Notes: a model not told the origin generated them from the letters alone. Shown: positions 1 to 10,110, counted from the stretch's first letter. The stretch: 64,000 nt of DNA from Bretschneidera sinensis (GCA_023935145.1 CM043698.1:85969001-86033000); one strand, 5' to 3'. Numbers and translations: made by a program.

Positions 1-340
1 TAGAAAAAAAAAATCGAAGAAAATCTAGAAAAAAAACAAAAAAGAGGAAAAATAAGATCTGAAAAAAGACAAAGAAGAAGAGGGAAAACGATGATATGGA
101 AAAAAGATTTGAAAAAACGAGACGAGAAGAAGAAGAGAGGAGGAAGAAATAGGAAGATGGTGGTGCTGCGCACGCACTGGAGGGGAAAGAGGCATGTGGT
201 GAGGGACAAGAAAGGAGAAAGAAAAAGAAAAAAAGGAAGAAAAAGAAAAAAGGATAAAGAAAAGAGAAGAAAAAGAGAAAAAAACAAAGGGGTAGCCGAC
301 AATAGTGAGGGAGAGAGATAGAGAACTTTATCAGATTTAT
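1..340. repeat. Purine-rich (GA) low-complexity tract
   Basis: The first 340 bases of the plus strand are almost uninterrupted runs of A and G. The reading frame through 91-321 is only Lys/Arg/Glu low complexity with no domain, so I do not call it a gene. It may be non-coding DNA of the Tat-like element that follows, but that is inference. Confidence 0.7.
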
Positions 341-748
341 TATAAGTTTTATATTGTGTTATTAGGGTTATTTAGGGTTAAGGATAGGTTTGTCTTTTTT
401 ATTATTAGGAGAATTAATTGTAATAATAAAAATATTTTTTTTTCTAAAGATTTAACAAAATATTAAGCCGGATCAATGGTATGATTTAAAAAATTTTAAT
501 AAGAGGTCATGGGTTCGAAACTTGGAAAGTTTGTTGTTGCTTTACAAGATGTATATTTTTTAAAATATAATATATAATCGGGTTTAAAGGGTAACCGAAT
601 GGTATTACTCGAAAACTACCTGAAATTGCAAAATTTCATGAAAAACTAACCGAAACCTTTTAAAACCTGTTTAAAACTACCCAAAATCGGTTAAACGGGT
701 TTGGCACGAGTATGTTAACCGCCAAAACTCACGAATTACCATCCCTAC
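341..748. other. No gene seen; AT-rich spacer with a weak SINE-like trace
   Basis: No coding potential is visible. Around 505-525 the bases GGTCATGGGTTCGAAACTT resemble a tRNA-type B box (GGTTCGANNCC), which could be a SINE remnant, but no clear A box or tail supports it. A run of ACCGAA/ACCTG-type short repeats lies at 595-700. Confidence 0.4.
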
Positions 749-983
749 TCCAAGTTATTCTCCTCGAACTCGTTTCCTAGCTTCGAGGAGTTCAATCCAA
801 GTTATTCTTCTCGGACTCGCCTCCTAGGTCTGAGGAGTTCACTCCAAGTTATTCACCTCGAGCTCGTCTCTTAGCTCCTAGGAGTTCTCTCCAAGTTATT
901 CTCCTCATTCTTGTCTCTTAGCTCCGACGAGTTCACTCTAAGTTATTCTCCTCGGAATCATCTTCTAACTCTGAGGAGTTTAC
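749..983. repeat. 47-bp tandem repeat, five units
   Basis: Five consecutive 47-bp units start at 749, 796, 843, 890 and 937; a sixth degenerate unit runs to about 1030. Each begins TCCAAGTTATTC or close to it, and the better ones contain the inverted arms CTCCTCGGA and TCCGAGGAG. Tandem blocks of this kind are common in the non-coding part of Tat/Ogre-type Ty3 elements, which fits the polypurine tract and LTR at 3735-3950. Confidence 0.85.
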
Positions 984-1140
984 TCCAAATCCATGCTCCT
1001 CGGACTTACGCACTCCTCCCTCTGAGTCCATGCACCTTGGACCTATTGAACTCTCTTAGCTCCGAGAAGATTACCTCACGCTATCTTAAAACTCCACCAA
1101 ATGATTAAAAAGCCCAAACTTGACCATTTATCTTTTCTAA

Positions 1141-1290
1141 AGAGGTAGTGTCGAGCTATTGACCCTTTTCAAACCTTACTCTCTCTTCTGAGGAGGTAGC
1201 ATCGATCTATTGATCCTCATCGAACCATAGACTTTCTTCCGAGGAGGTAGCACTGAGCTTTTCTCCTCCTTGAACTCAAATCACTTGAGA
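1141..1290. repeat. About 50-bp tandem repeat, three units
   Basis: Units start at 1141, 1191 and 1242 with (A)GAGGAGGTAG and carry a degenerate core of the type ATCGATCTATTGATCCTC. This is a second repeat family immediately after the 47-bp block and is probably part of the same retroelement's non-coding region. Confidence 0.7.
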
Positions 1291-2255
1291 GAATAGCCCC
1301 AACCTATCCCTCAGTTTGTTTGAAAAAATAGAGCCATTATTTCTTGTAAAGACCCATCCCAAGTGGGCCATACTTGCATAATTGAGAACCTGGACAATTA
1401 TATATATAACAATAGTATAACCTGAAAAATATCATGATTTATACAAACATTTACATAGTTGTGCCAATAATTATAAGCATAACACTTAAAGATTTACAAA
1501 AGGTGTCTCAAGGAACACAACCCTCAAGGGTTACTATTAGACATTTACAAACTAAAAGTAAATATTACTATTACAAAAGAATTTGACACGGATACCTAGC
1601 ACGTGAACCAACCTAAAAGACTTCGTTTCTTCACAATTTGCTACTTAATATCCAAGATCTTCTTAAAAACTTCCTGAAAAGTTTAAAAGGAGGGGTGAGC
1701 TATAAAGCTCGGTGAGTATTTACATTACTCAAGGTAATGGCTTCCAATTAATTTTATATCATGAGTTATTATTTCAATAATAAAGGTATTAATAACATCT
1801 TAATAGAAAATTAAATCAAACACCCTTAATGGGTTAATCAAATTCACAGGCCCTTCATCGGCCAATCAATTCACACACCTTTTATGGGCCAGTCAATTCA
1901 ACTTTCACATAATATACAATGCAATGTGATATGATATGATGCATAATTCAGTTCATCTCACAATCAATACAACTGGGATGTCTCCCCATGTACCGGCACG
2001 TCAATTATCATAATCATATATCAATGAAATAAATTCGGATCCCCTACACCCTTATCTGGGCGGGGTCCTACACCAAATTTTCTTCGGTACCCTTACACCC
2101 CTTATAGTAAGGGACCTACCACAAATCTCATAATGCCCCCCTTATTAACATACCATCAAAACAATGCATGATATAAGAAATACAAGCATAATACAATCAC
2201 CAATCCATTTTCAACATAATATTCAAATACAAGAATCTTCATTATATACAAAGGC

Positions 2256-2258
<3 letters not shown>

Positions 2259-2297
<39 letters not shown>
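2259..2297. repeat. (TA)n microsatellite
   Basis: An uninterrupted TA dinucleotide run of roughly 19 units lies inside the minus-strand solo LTR. Confidence 0.95.
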
Positions 2298-2305
<8 letters not shown>

Positions 2306-2730
2306 AATTTATACTTCTCATAAACATTAATCTTTATATTTTTCATTATCAATTTCGACATTTTCCAGAAGTAAGGTGAAACTCACCTTCAGAATCGAGT
2401 TCTATTCACGAATTACTTCCTTGCCCTTACTCTGCTTTTCATTCACACCTATAGAAGATATTACTTAATAAATTAAAACAAGGCTTACACAACCATAACA
2501 CTTATTCAAGTCAAGAAAGAAAGTAAAGAATGAAAAACTATGTCCTTAATCAAAGTATTTACTCTCTTTCAGTTTAAGTGTTCTTAAAAATTAAGAACAA
2601 AAAGAAAAAAGAATGTTTTTAAGGCAATTTAATTCTATTTCTATCTCATAATTCGTTTGGAATAGTTTAAAAGAAGTTAAAACCTTAAAAAGTAAGAAAA
2701 CTTTGATTATGTTTGAAAGTAAGCTGACCC

Positions 2731-2940
2731 AGTCGATTTTATAGAACTATCAATCGTCTGTATTGCTCTTTCAGTTGACTGTATAGAACTATCAATAAAC
2801 TGTATTGCTTTTTCAGTCAACTGTATAGAACTTTCAGTTGACTAAAATACGTCCAAATACTTTCTGCCTATTTTCCCAGTCAAATGTGCACTTATACAAG
2901 TCGACTGGTTATCCTGTGCAGCCCTCCAATCGACTGGAGG
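2731..2940. repeat. 42-bp repeats with AGTCGACT-type palindromes in the LTR
   Basis: Two full 42-bp units (2731-2772 and 2773-2814) and a half unit (2815-2835) alternate AGTCAACT/AGTTGACT with TGTATAGAACTATC. A perfect AGTCGACT palindrome follows at 2899-2906 and CAATCGACTGG near 2927. The block is in the upstream half of the minus-strand LTR, consistent with U3. Confidence 0.75.
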
Positions 2941-3672
2941 AACCCACCAATGGAATGGTCACTCGTTTTCTAACAAAATTTACCGAGAAAATCCACTTTT
3001 TCATTCAAACAATGATCTTAATTCACCCAGAGTTTCCCAAATCCTTCGACATAAAAGTGTTTCCCTAAGGTTTTAAGAAAAAATCTCACAAAACCCATAA
3101 CAAAATTTCAAGTTTAAAGGTTTCACATTATCAAACCTAGCATAAACCCATTCTTAAAATAAAACCAACTTTTCTCTTCAAATCTTCAACCAAAAACTTA
3201 AATTAAAGAATTTTGATATTGGATTCTACATAATTAACTTGTAAGAACAAGAAAAATGAACCAAGAAATCCTTACTTGAACTTTTTCTTCTCAAATCTTT
3301 AATCATGCAACTTCAAGAGAAATGAAGAAATTAAAGAACTTTGCTAAAAAAAGTGATAGAATGAGAGGGAGGGACTGAACGTGCTGTGATTTTGGTCTCT
3401 CTCTCTCTCTCATTTATACTAGGAGTAGAAAAGACCTCTATAACCTTCCCTTGCAATTTTATTACCTTGCTACCAAACCCCCTCTAAATTTAACATTAAT
3501 TTCATTAAAACCACCATGGTGCAAACTATTCTATCCTCTAAAAATTAAGTACTCACTACCAAGAAAAGATATTTAAATATTTCTAATTCAAAGAGAATAA
3601 TAAATAAAATAAAAACATTAAAATAAAGAAACGATCTCTACCCAAACTATCTCAGGCCTGATCTAAGCTACA

Positions 3673-3751
3673 TGACTTAGAAAAAAGTGTCATACTCCGA
3701 ACAACCTACTTCCTCGACCATATAACTGCGCTCAAGGAAGTGGGCAACATA
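3673..3751 (+). other. 3' internal end and polypurine tract of a Tat/Ogre-like element
   Basis: CTCAAGGAAGTGGGCAACATA runs straight into an LTR start at 3752. A purine-rich tract directly before TGTTGTAGGG is the expected arrangement at a 3' LTR. Together with the tandem repeats at 749-1290 this marks the non-coding 3' part of a Tat/Ogre-type Ty3 element, later split by the solo LTR at 1345-3672. Confidence 0.55.
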
Positions 3752-3950
3752 TGTTGTAGGGAAAAATTCTCCATCCAATGACATAATGACAAGTGGCACC
3801 CTTTAAGGGAAAAAGAATAATTTCATAGACAAGATTGATTAACTAATCAAATGGCTACACCTAACAAAAGACATAATGGTAAATTCAAACCAAAGTTCTA
3901 ATACTACTGTGACAATCTAGCTTATGGATAACTCAGTCTCATCGGAATAT
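3752..3950 (+). mobile_element. Tat/Ogre-like LTR, first part (split by element A)
   Basis: The sequence from TGTTGTAGGG onward is homologous to the minus-strand LTR at 56173-56682; both share a CATCCAATGACATAATGA-type stretch followed by GTGGCACC. It is interrupted at 3950 by insertion of element A and resumes after the duplicated AATAT at 12602-12905. Combined length is about 503 bp, against 510 bp for the 56-kb copy. The orientation is plus because the polypurine tract lies to its left. Confidence 0.7.
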
Positions 3951-4139
3951 TGATAGACGCTTAAATATACATATTTAAGCCCCCTTATTTACACTTATTA
4001 GATCCTTTATTACGTTAATTTGGTATCTTTTACTCCATTTGTGTGTTTTACATGTTTTTATAGGGTCTTGGAGAAAAAGAAGCAGTTTTGGCACTTTAAG
4101 GAAGAAATCTAGAAGCCCTGGAGCACTTTCTGGACAAAG

Positions 4140-4249
4140 TGCGATCGAGCTCACATGCAATGCGATCGAGCGCACACACGATCGTGCGCACACTTGTAGG
4201 ATCGAGCGCACACTGCGATCGAGCGCAAGGACACATGCGATCGAGCGCA
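4140..4249. repeat. Array of TGCGATCGAGCGCA motifs in U3 (six copies)
   Basis: Copies at 4140, 4161, 4179 (CGATCGTGCGCA), 4199 (GGATCGAGCGCA), 4214 and 4236. The motif is nearly palindromic; the related form TGCGATCGATCGCA, seen elsewhere in A and C, is a perfect 14-bp palindrome. Each copy has three CpGs in otherwise AT-rich sequence. The 3' LTR has five copies, because one 21-22-bp unit was gained or lost. The array ends 132 bp before the TATA box. Confidence 0.9.
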
Positions 4250-4380
4250 CATATACGGGCGTGAATAGTAAACTGCAGAACCTTATTTTGGAAAGTACAA
4301 GATTTTCATTTTAGGAAGGTTTAGGATTGTCATTTTAGGAAAGTTTAGGACTCATGGGTCTATTAGGACTTCTCAAAGAC

Positions 4381-4390
4381 CTATAAATAC
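4381..4390 (+). promoter_or_regulatory. TATA box of element A 5' LTR
   Basis: CTATAAATAC lies in the middle of the LTR, downstream of the motif array, where the U3/R boundary is expected. In the 3' LTR the same site reads CTATAATAC, one A shorter, which may weaken it. Confidence 0.7.
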
Positions 4391-5312
4391 ACTTGTAGCT
4401 CACACACAAAAACACACCTTAGATAGAAAACACTTTTCTCTTTTCTTTTACTTGGAGTGGAGAGCTTGGGAGAGAATTGACGCCTCTTCTCTCGGGTTTA
4501 TTCTTCTCCCTTATGTTTTGTTTAATTATGTTTACTTCAGTTAGTATGTGTAACTAACTCTCTTATAGGGCTCGATTGAAGCCCTAGTTATGCATTCCCA
4601 TATTTTTATTTATTGATTAAATCTTTGCATAGCTTATTATGTTACTTAACCTGATTAACGCCTATGCTTATTTAAATTCCTCATATGTATGTGTAAGGCC
4701 AACGTATGCATGTGGTATGGATGGGTTAGTTAGATCAATTTGGATGACCGAGTCCTGGGTCTAACATCAGTAACAAGGGACCATCTTATCCGGATACCCG
4801 GGTTAATCAACATGGGAAACCGAGAGTAGATACCATGCCCTAGGTCTCATGTGGTTGTCGATTTCCACAGTACCTATGTTTTCTTAAGGAACAACTCAAG
4901 CAGATACCATGCTGAATCCCTTAAGGAAGAAAAGAGTTAGAGTAGATACCATGCCTAACTCGTTTCTTAGGGAAATCAATAGCTTAAGGAGTAGATACCA
5001 TACCCTTAGGTTGGCAACCAGTAGGTACACATAATAAGGCTAGAGCACTGATACCTTATACAAAATCAGGAATGTATGACTAGTGGTGGATATCAAAGCC
5101 CTATGTCTTTATTATTGTCGAATCACCCTTCAGTTTATTATTTCTATCTTTTTACATTGCAAATATAATTCTAAATCGAACTTTACCAATCCCTGTGGAG
5201 ATGATCTTGCATTCGCACACTATGCTACACTATTGACTTTGTGCACTTGCAAGTAAAACAAAGTACGATTATTCACCTATTTATTTAGGTATATCTTCGC
5301 ACAACAAGTTTT

Positions 5313-5331
5313 TGGCGCCGTTGCCGGGGAT
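5313..5331 (+). other. Primer-binding site of element A (tRNA-Asp type)
   Basis: TGGCGCCGTTGCCGGGGAT begins seven bases after the LTR. It is complementary to the 3' end of plant tRNA-Asp(GUC), a primer commonly used by Athila/Tat elements. Confidence 0.9.
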
Positions 5332-5453
5332 TGCGCTAAAAGTTCATTTTAGGATTACTTTCATTATTTTTACCATCTTTTATCAAAACTTAATCAAAAT
5401 TGTTTTATCTTTCATGTACTTCATGAAACCCTACTTGCACTTTCTGTGGAATT

Positions 5454-5489
5454 TGCGATCGATCGCAAGCTCCTGTGCGATCGAGCGCA
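5454..5489. repeat. Two TGCGATCG motifs in the gag leader
   Basis: A perfect palindrome TGCGATCGATCGCA at 5454-5467 and TGCGATCGAGCGCA at 5476-5489 lie between the primer-binding site and gag. Confidence 0.9.
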
Positions 5490-5680
5490 TTTAGGGCAGA
5501 GAGTACCCGAGCAGCAGAGTTACACTGCTGCACTAAAACTGGTTTTTCTGCTTTATGCACGGACTTCGATCTTGACATCCGGAATTCTTTTCCTTCGATC
5601 CCGAGCTTGAACGGACCATCCGACAAAGGCTTAGGGACAACTTTGAGGAGAACAAAGGAGAAATCGAGAACGAAACACAA

Positions 5681-8077
5681 ATGACGGAACAGCTCGAAAA
5701 CCAGCAACCACCTGCACGAGTTCCAATGAAGCAATCCTTCATCCCTCGGAACATCGATCAACCATCATGCATCACATATCAACCTGAAGCAGCGGGAAAT
5801 TATTATATATCTCCGCAAATCTTGAATGATTTGATGCATTTTAGGGGAACTCCTAATGAAGATCCACACTTACATCTCCGAGAATTTTTTGATCTTTGCA
5901 AGTTCCAGCACATACAAGGACTAGACTAAGAAGGAATAAGGTTAATTCTATTCCCTTTTTCCTTGAAAGATAATGCTAAACTTTGGTATAATTCCTTGCC
6001 TGCAGTTTCCATCCACACTTGGGAGGAGTTAGCAAGCAAATTCTTGAGGAAATTCTTCCCAGCCCAAAAGACAAGACAAATGAGGAAGGAAATCCAATCC
6101 TTCCAACAAAAGGATGGGGACCTTTTCTTCGAAGCATGGGGACACTTAAATGAATTGCTACTCAAATGCCCACATCACAACCTACCTCAAGATGAACTGG
6201 TACAGGCATTCTACGAAGGTTTAAATGATACTAATAAATGTATTGTTGATTCAGGTTGTGGAGGAGTCCTTATGGAGAAAAGCAGCGAAGAGGCAATGGA
6301 ACTGTTTGAAACCCTCAGCGAACACACTCAGCAATTCTCCTCTCGAGGTAGACATATGACCAAAGGTAAAGGTGTGTATGAGGTAAATACGAATGGAGGA
6401 TCTTCCCCTCAAACGGCTGCAATGGAAAGAAAACTAGATTTATTAGTGAAAGCCATGGCTGCTCAAACTACCTCAGCTACACCACTACAGGTATGTGTGA
6501 TATGCTCTCAATATGATCACAATACTAATGCTTGTCCGTTATCTGCAGATCCGGAGCAAGCAAATTATATGGGACCCAACAACTATCCGCCAAAGAATAA
6601 CCCATATGCAAACACCTACAATCCTGGATGGCGGAATCACCCAAATTTCTCATGGAGCAACAATCAAAACAACCAAGGACAGCAACGAAATCAGCAGCCC
6701 ACTGTCCATGCTAATTCTGAACCAAAAAGAAACGACCTCGAAAGTCTAGTAAGACAACTGGTGACGTCACAAAAACAGTTCATGACTCAGCAAAAACAAA
6801 CCAATGCGGCACATGAGCAAGCAATTCAAAGACTAGAGGTACAAATGGGACAATTAGCTAAAGAGCTCAGTAGCAGAAAGCAAGGAGAGCTCCCAGCTCA
6901 AACACTACCCAACCCTGGTGGGCATCAACAACTAAACGCTGTGATATCCCTGAGAAATGGCAAGGTGATAGGGTCCGATGAGCTTACAGCACCGTCCAAA
7001 GAGACACCATTAGCATCAAGGGTAAGTGAGATGGAGAAGGTGAATGCTCCACCCTTCCGGTAAAGGTTAGTAAAACAGAAGAAAGTCAATAAACTAATTG
7101 ATATTTTTGAAACCTTGCGGAAAGTAGAGATTAATATTCCTTTGTTAGATGCCATTAAACAAATCCCTGCATATACTAAATTTTTAAAAGAATATTGCAC
7201 TAACAAAAGGAAGTTCTAGGAGCATGAGATGGTAGCCTTAACTGAAGAGGTAAGTGCTGTGCTTTTAAGAAAATTACCACCTAAACTAAAAGATCCGGGT
7301 AGTTTTACTATTCCTTGCAGGCTAGGTGACCAGCTGTTCGAACATGCACTATTGGATCTAGGAGCGAGTGTCAACCTGCTACCATATAGTGTATACGAGA
7401 CACTAGGTTTGGGGGAGCTTCAACCAACCTCCGTCACTTTGCAACTAGCTGACCGAAGCATCAAACGACAAAGAGGTATCCTTGAGGACGTGTTGGTAAG
7501 AGTAGGAAAATTCATTATACCTGCTGATTTTATAGTATTAGATATTGAAGAATGTACTTTGCCATTACCTCTCCCCATCATCCTAGGACGCCCCTTTATG
7601 ATAACTGCTGACACTAATATTAGTGTAAAACAGGGTATTATCACAATGAGAGTAAATGATGAGGAAATACAATTTCAAATGTTTAATACATTAAAATCGA
7701 CCAGTAATGATGATGAAAATTCTAATATGAATTTCATGCAAAGTGTTGTTGAGAAAGCTTCTCAGGTCCATCGCACCACTACATTAGAGACTCTCCCCTA
7801 CCATGAAAACACAAGAGTAGACATTAGGCCGGAGGAGGATAATGTGATTAAAGATGTGCACCTTTTCAAGGACACACCAAAACCTTCAAGTAAGTGTGCT
7901 CTACAAATTAAACCTCCTGCACTTGCTCATACTACTTTTCCTTATTATGTTGACCAGATGTCAAGATGGGAGATGAAGACACTATCAACAGCACTTGAAT
8001 CAGTACAGTATATAGCTGAAACACAAGCACTAGAGCTCCAAGAGGTGGACTCTAGGTGCTTCCCTCCAAACAACTAG
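5681..8077 (+). pseudogene. gag-PR: Element A gag-protease polyprotein, three in-frame stops
   Basis: Encodes capsid/nucleocapsid and aspartic protease of an Athila-like element. One frame runs from ATG 5681 to 8077 and is broken only by stops at 5927 (TAA), 7061 (TAA) and 7217 (TAG), each plausibly a mutated glutamine codon; no frameshift occurs in 2.4 kb. The retrotransposon gag core (KDNAKLWYNSLP, then an HTWEELASKFLRKFFPA-type stretch) is at about 5965-6240. A zinc-knuckle-like CVICSQYDHNTNAC lies at about 6496-6537. The protease motif LLDLGASVNLLP is at about 7350-7385, with the Asp-Leu-Gly form typical of Athila, and the downstream ILGRPF at about 7582. RT should follow but is absent: after 8077 only non-coding sequence is seen. 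The ATG at 5681 is the first plausible start; an upstream start is not excluded. Confidence 0.85.
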
Positions 8078-8250
8078 CACGGTCGCAAAAGAGTGCTTGA
8101 GCAAAGTAAAAATTTGATCATCTATTAAGCTCAAGCACCTCTGGTAAGGTTAGTGGTACTGAAGCCACTAACAACTAGTAAGGTTGTGTTGTTTCAATTA
8201 GTCATTCTTTTTGCTAAGGTAAGTTTTTAATTATACTTATATGCCACACT
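8078..8250 (+). other. Spacer after protease with strong splice-donor-like site
   Basis: No coding potential. GCTAAGGTAAGTTTTTAATT near 8211-8230 is a textbook-like plant 5' splice site. Elements D and E have GTACGTTTTT at the matching position after their last pol codon. Its use is not shown. Confidence 0.4.
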
Positions 8251-8366
8251 TGCGATCGATCGCACCCTTCAGTGCGATCGAGCACAAGAGTGCGATCGAA
8301 CGTGTCCTAAAAACATAATCGAGCGCACGAGTGCGATTGAGCGCACCCCGTGTGCGATCGAGCGCA
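8251..8366. repeat. Motif array upstream of the 3' ORF (six copies)
   Basis: Copies of the TGCGATCG-type motif at 8251 (perfect palindrome), 8273, 8291, about 8314, 8332 and 8353. Variants such as TGCGATTGAGCGCA and TGCGATCGAGCACA differ by C-to-T or G-to-A. This is the same motif family as in the LTR, placed 15 bp before a TATA-like sequence. Confidence 0.9.
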
Positions 8367-8380
8367 CTCGAGGCAGAAAC

Positions 8381-8391
8381 ATTTATAAAAT
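8381..8391 (+). promoter_or_regulatory. Candidate internal promoter (TATA) for the 3' ORF
   Basis: ATTTATAAAAT follows the motif array and is followed by a CT/CA-rich, leader-like stretch (8396-8575). The arrangement copies the LTR order (array, TATA, leader). Activity is inferred, not shown. Confidence 0.5.
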
Positions 8392-8579
8392 TGAACTCAC
8401 TCACTCACTCACTTCCCTCACTCACTTCACTCGCCCCCTGCACATTTGCTCTCACTCTCACTCGCACACAACACCCAACCACCACAACACCTCATCATCA
8501 CCTTACCCTCACCACCGTCCTCCACCAGCACCGCCGTCAACCCCCCTCCCTATTCATATTCCGTCAAACATTGCACAAG

Positions 8580-8673
8580 GTATTGTACACATACACGAAT
8601 TTTAAATAGAAACTGTGAATTCATTTTACATATACATTACTGTGTGTTTGATTGTATGGTTATTTGGTTGCAG
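8580..8673 (+). other. Candidate 94-nt leader intron of the 3' ORF
   Basis: CAAG|GTATTG at 8580 and TTGGTTGCAG|GAGG ending at 8673 form a GT-AG pair with a T-rich interior. It lies between the candidate TATA and the 3' ORF. RNA evidence would be needed. Confidence 0.35.
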
Positions 8674-8758
8674 GAGGGGTAGGAACGAGTTCCACATTGA
8701 AAAACCATAGCTTGCCTGTTTGGTGCACATAAGCTGTTCGACGTAAATCTTGACCGGG

Positions 8759-8836
8759 TGCGATCGAGCGCACGGTAGGTACGATCGAGCGCATAGACAG
8801 TGTGCGATCGAGCGCACACCACTAAGATTGATCGCA
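8759..8836. repeat. Second motif group just before the 3' ORF
   Basis: Copies at 8759-8772, 8780-8793 and 8803-8816 of TGCGATCGAGCGCA or one-base variants, and a half copy TGATCGCA at 8829-8836. They run into the start of the 3' ORF frame. Confidence 0.9.
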
Positions 8837-9864
8837 AATCAACCAGAAGCGAAGATCGACGACATATCCTAGCTCAGTGGGCCGTCCAAGCACTCCAACT
8901 CCGAGGGTTGAAGAGGCTGTTTAAGCCGATGTGCTCCACTGCCTACTCCCAGCTCGTAGTGTAGTTTTATGAGCATTTATCTTTCGACTGCAACAGACCG
9001 GGGGTCCTCACCTCTTCGGTTAGGGGCACGCCCATCGAGGTGACTAGTACCGATATCGCCACTGCTCTTCATTGCACGGATGAGTCCTCTCTTGATGGCA
9101 CTGATATTGAGGAGCAGCCGGAGTCCTTTGCCTTGACCGAGATCATCATGGATATGTACGCTGGCCAGTATGCCGACAGGCATAACAACGCGGCCGGTCG
9201 ATCCAAGCTACCCCCCAGACTATGGCTCATCGATACGATCCTCCAGCGTAATATGTGTCCGTTGGGGCACAAGACACAATGGCGAGACCAGTTTCTTCAG
9301 ACATTATACGCCTTCCATAGAGGCCACTGGTACTCCATCCCGTCTGTCATTTGGAGCCAGCTGCACAAGTTCTGGGATCACGTACATGGCTGTCAGACTA
9401 CCACGGCCAATGCTTGGGGACTCCCTTTCCCGTTCCTACTCACCTCCATCCTCAAGAAGAAGGGGATTAAGGGGACCCATAGTGACGGGCCAGTACGAGA
9501 GCATCCTGTCTTTGGACGGGCTCAGTGGACACAGAGCATATCACACATGCCACTAGGTCCCCCAGTCCCTGCTCCAGCAGCTGAGCGAGTAGAGGAGGAT
9601 CACATGGAGACCGAGGCCCCTGTCATGAGCTCGGTATGGGAGGAGGACCATTCGGATATGGGACCCACCGAGTCCCAGCACTTCTTAGCTGAGCTATCCT
9701 CTTTCTGAGGCGAGGTCGCTGCCGCCACCACTCTTGTACATCAGCGCATCGATAGTTTGGAGGCACGATTTACACGCCAGGAGGCCATGCTGCAGGCCAT
9801 ACTTGATCGCCTACCTCCAGCACCCGGTACCTCTCCGAATGCACCACCTGATGATCAGCAGTGA
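8797..9864 (+). pseudogene. Element A 3' ORF (plant transposon protein-like), two in-frame stops
   Basis: A single frame runs from about 8797 to the TGA at 9862, broken by TAG at 8962 and TGA at 9706 (likely from CGA). The longest uninterrupted part, 9040-9708, opens with GTG and contains ADRHNNAAGRSKLPPRLWL and FHRGHWYSIPSVIW. Past 9708 the same frame gives a coiled-coil-like HQRIDSLEARFTRQEAMLQA tail. Position and layout match the extra ORF between pol and the 3' LTR in Athila-type elements, and the coiled-coil tail parallels the ORFs of D and E. The sequence is otherwise quite different from theirs. Function is unknown; these proteins are annotated in plants only as putative transposon proteins. 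Confidence 0.6.
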
Positions 9865-10110
9865 GAGAGTATCACGTCTGGCTGAAGACGAAAAATTTAG
9901 CGCTCATGGGAGGCACCCCACTGCATATCCTTTTTATAGTTATTAGTATTTTACTTGTTTATTATTTTGTTATTAGTACTTGTTTTCCATTTTATGTTTA
10001 CTTTTCTGTTTCTAGGACAGTGTTAGTGCATCAAGTTGAAGTTTAGGGGCGTGCTACAAGCCATGCCAGCCATATAGCTCTCCATCTCCCAGGTCAGATC
10101 TTTCCATGCT
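9865..10110 (+). other. Non-coding 3' region of element A
   Basis: Contains GCTGAAGACG...GCTCATGGGAGGCACCCC (about 9882-9919), which is conserved in element C just after its ORF. A first purine-rich tract GAAGTTTAGGGGCGTG lies at about 10038-10053. No gene is seen. Confidence 0.6.

Larger units (their letters stand above)
1345..3672 (-). mobile_element. Putative solo LTR, Tekay/Del-like chromovirus, minus strand
   Basis: The plus-strand left edge, TGTAAAGACCCATCCC, is the reverse complement of an LTR end like that of element F (GGGTCATTACA). The right edge reads GCTACA, so the unit on the minus strand starts TGTAGC and ends TTTACA. Its length of 2328 bp matches F's LTRs of 2183 and 2144 bp. 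The segment GTGAGCTATAAAGCTC near 1695 is the reverse complement of a GAGCTT...AAGCTCAC motif also seen in F's LTR near 26930. No internal domain lies on either side, so it is a solo LTR. Flanking 5-mers TTTCT and TGACT agree at only three of five positions, so the exact ends are uncertain. Confidence 0.6.
3951..5306 (+). repeat. Element A 5' LTR (1356 bp)
   Basis: It starts TGATAG and ends CACAACA, giving TG...CA termini. It carries six copies of a TGCGATCGAGCGCA-type motif at 4140-4249 and a TATA box at 4381-4390. A stretch of repeated GATACCATG phrases (4830-5070) fills the U5-side third. The 3' copy is 11263-12596. Confidence 0.9.

Noticed and set aside
91..321. 76-codon Lys/Arg-rich open frame
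   Set aside because: Lies in a GA low-complexity tract; no domain and composition fully explained by the repeat.
505..525. tRNA gene suggested by GGGTTCGAA
   Set aside because: No cloverleaf can be built around it; only a B-box-like string.
2259..2297. TA run as a promoter
   Set aside because: Simple microsatellite without other promoter context on either strand.
3975..4314. Overlapping open frames on both strands rich in Arg-Ser-Ala-Ile-Asp
   Set aside because: By-products of the TGCGATCGAGCGCA array, which lacks stops in several frames on either strand; the same peptides recur in every array.
4800..5070. Repeated AGTAGATACCATG phrases as a CRISPR-like or satellite array
   Set aside because: Irregular spacing, eukaryotic LTR context, and present in both LTRs of element A.
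8331..8837. Several 60-90-codon frames before the 3' ORF of A
   Set aside because: Cross the motif arrays and leader; no similarity to proteins and conflicting frames.
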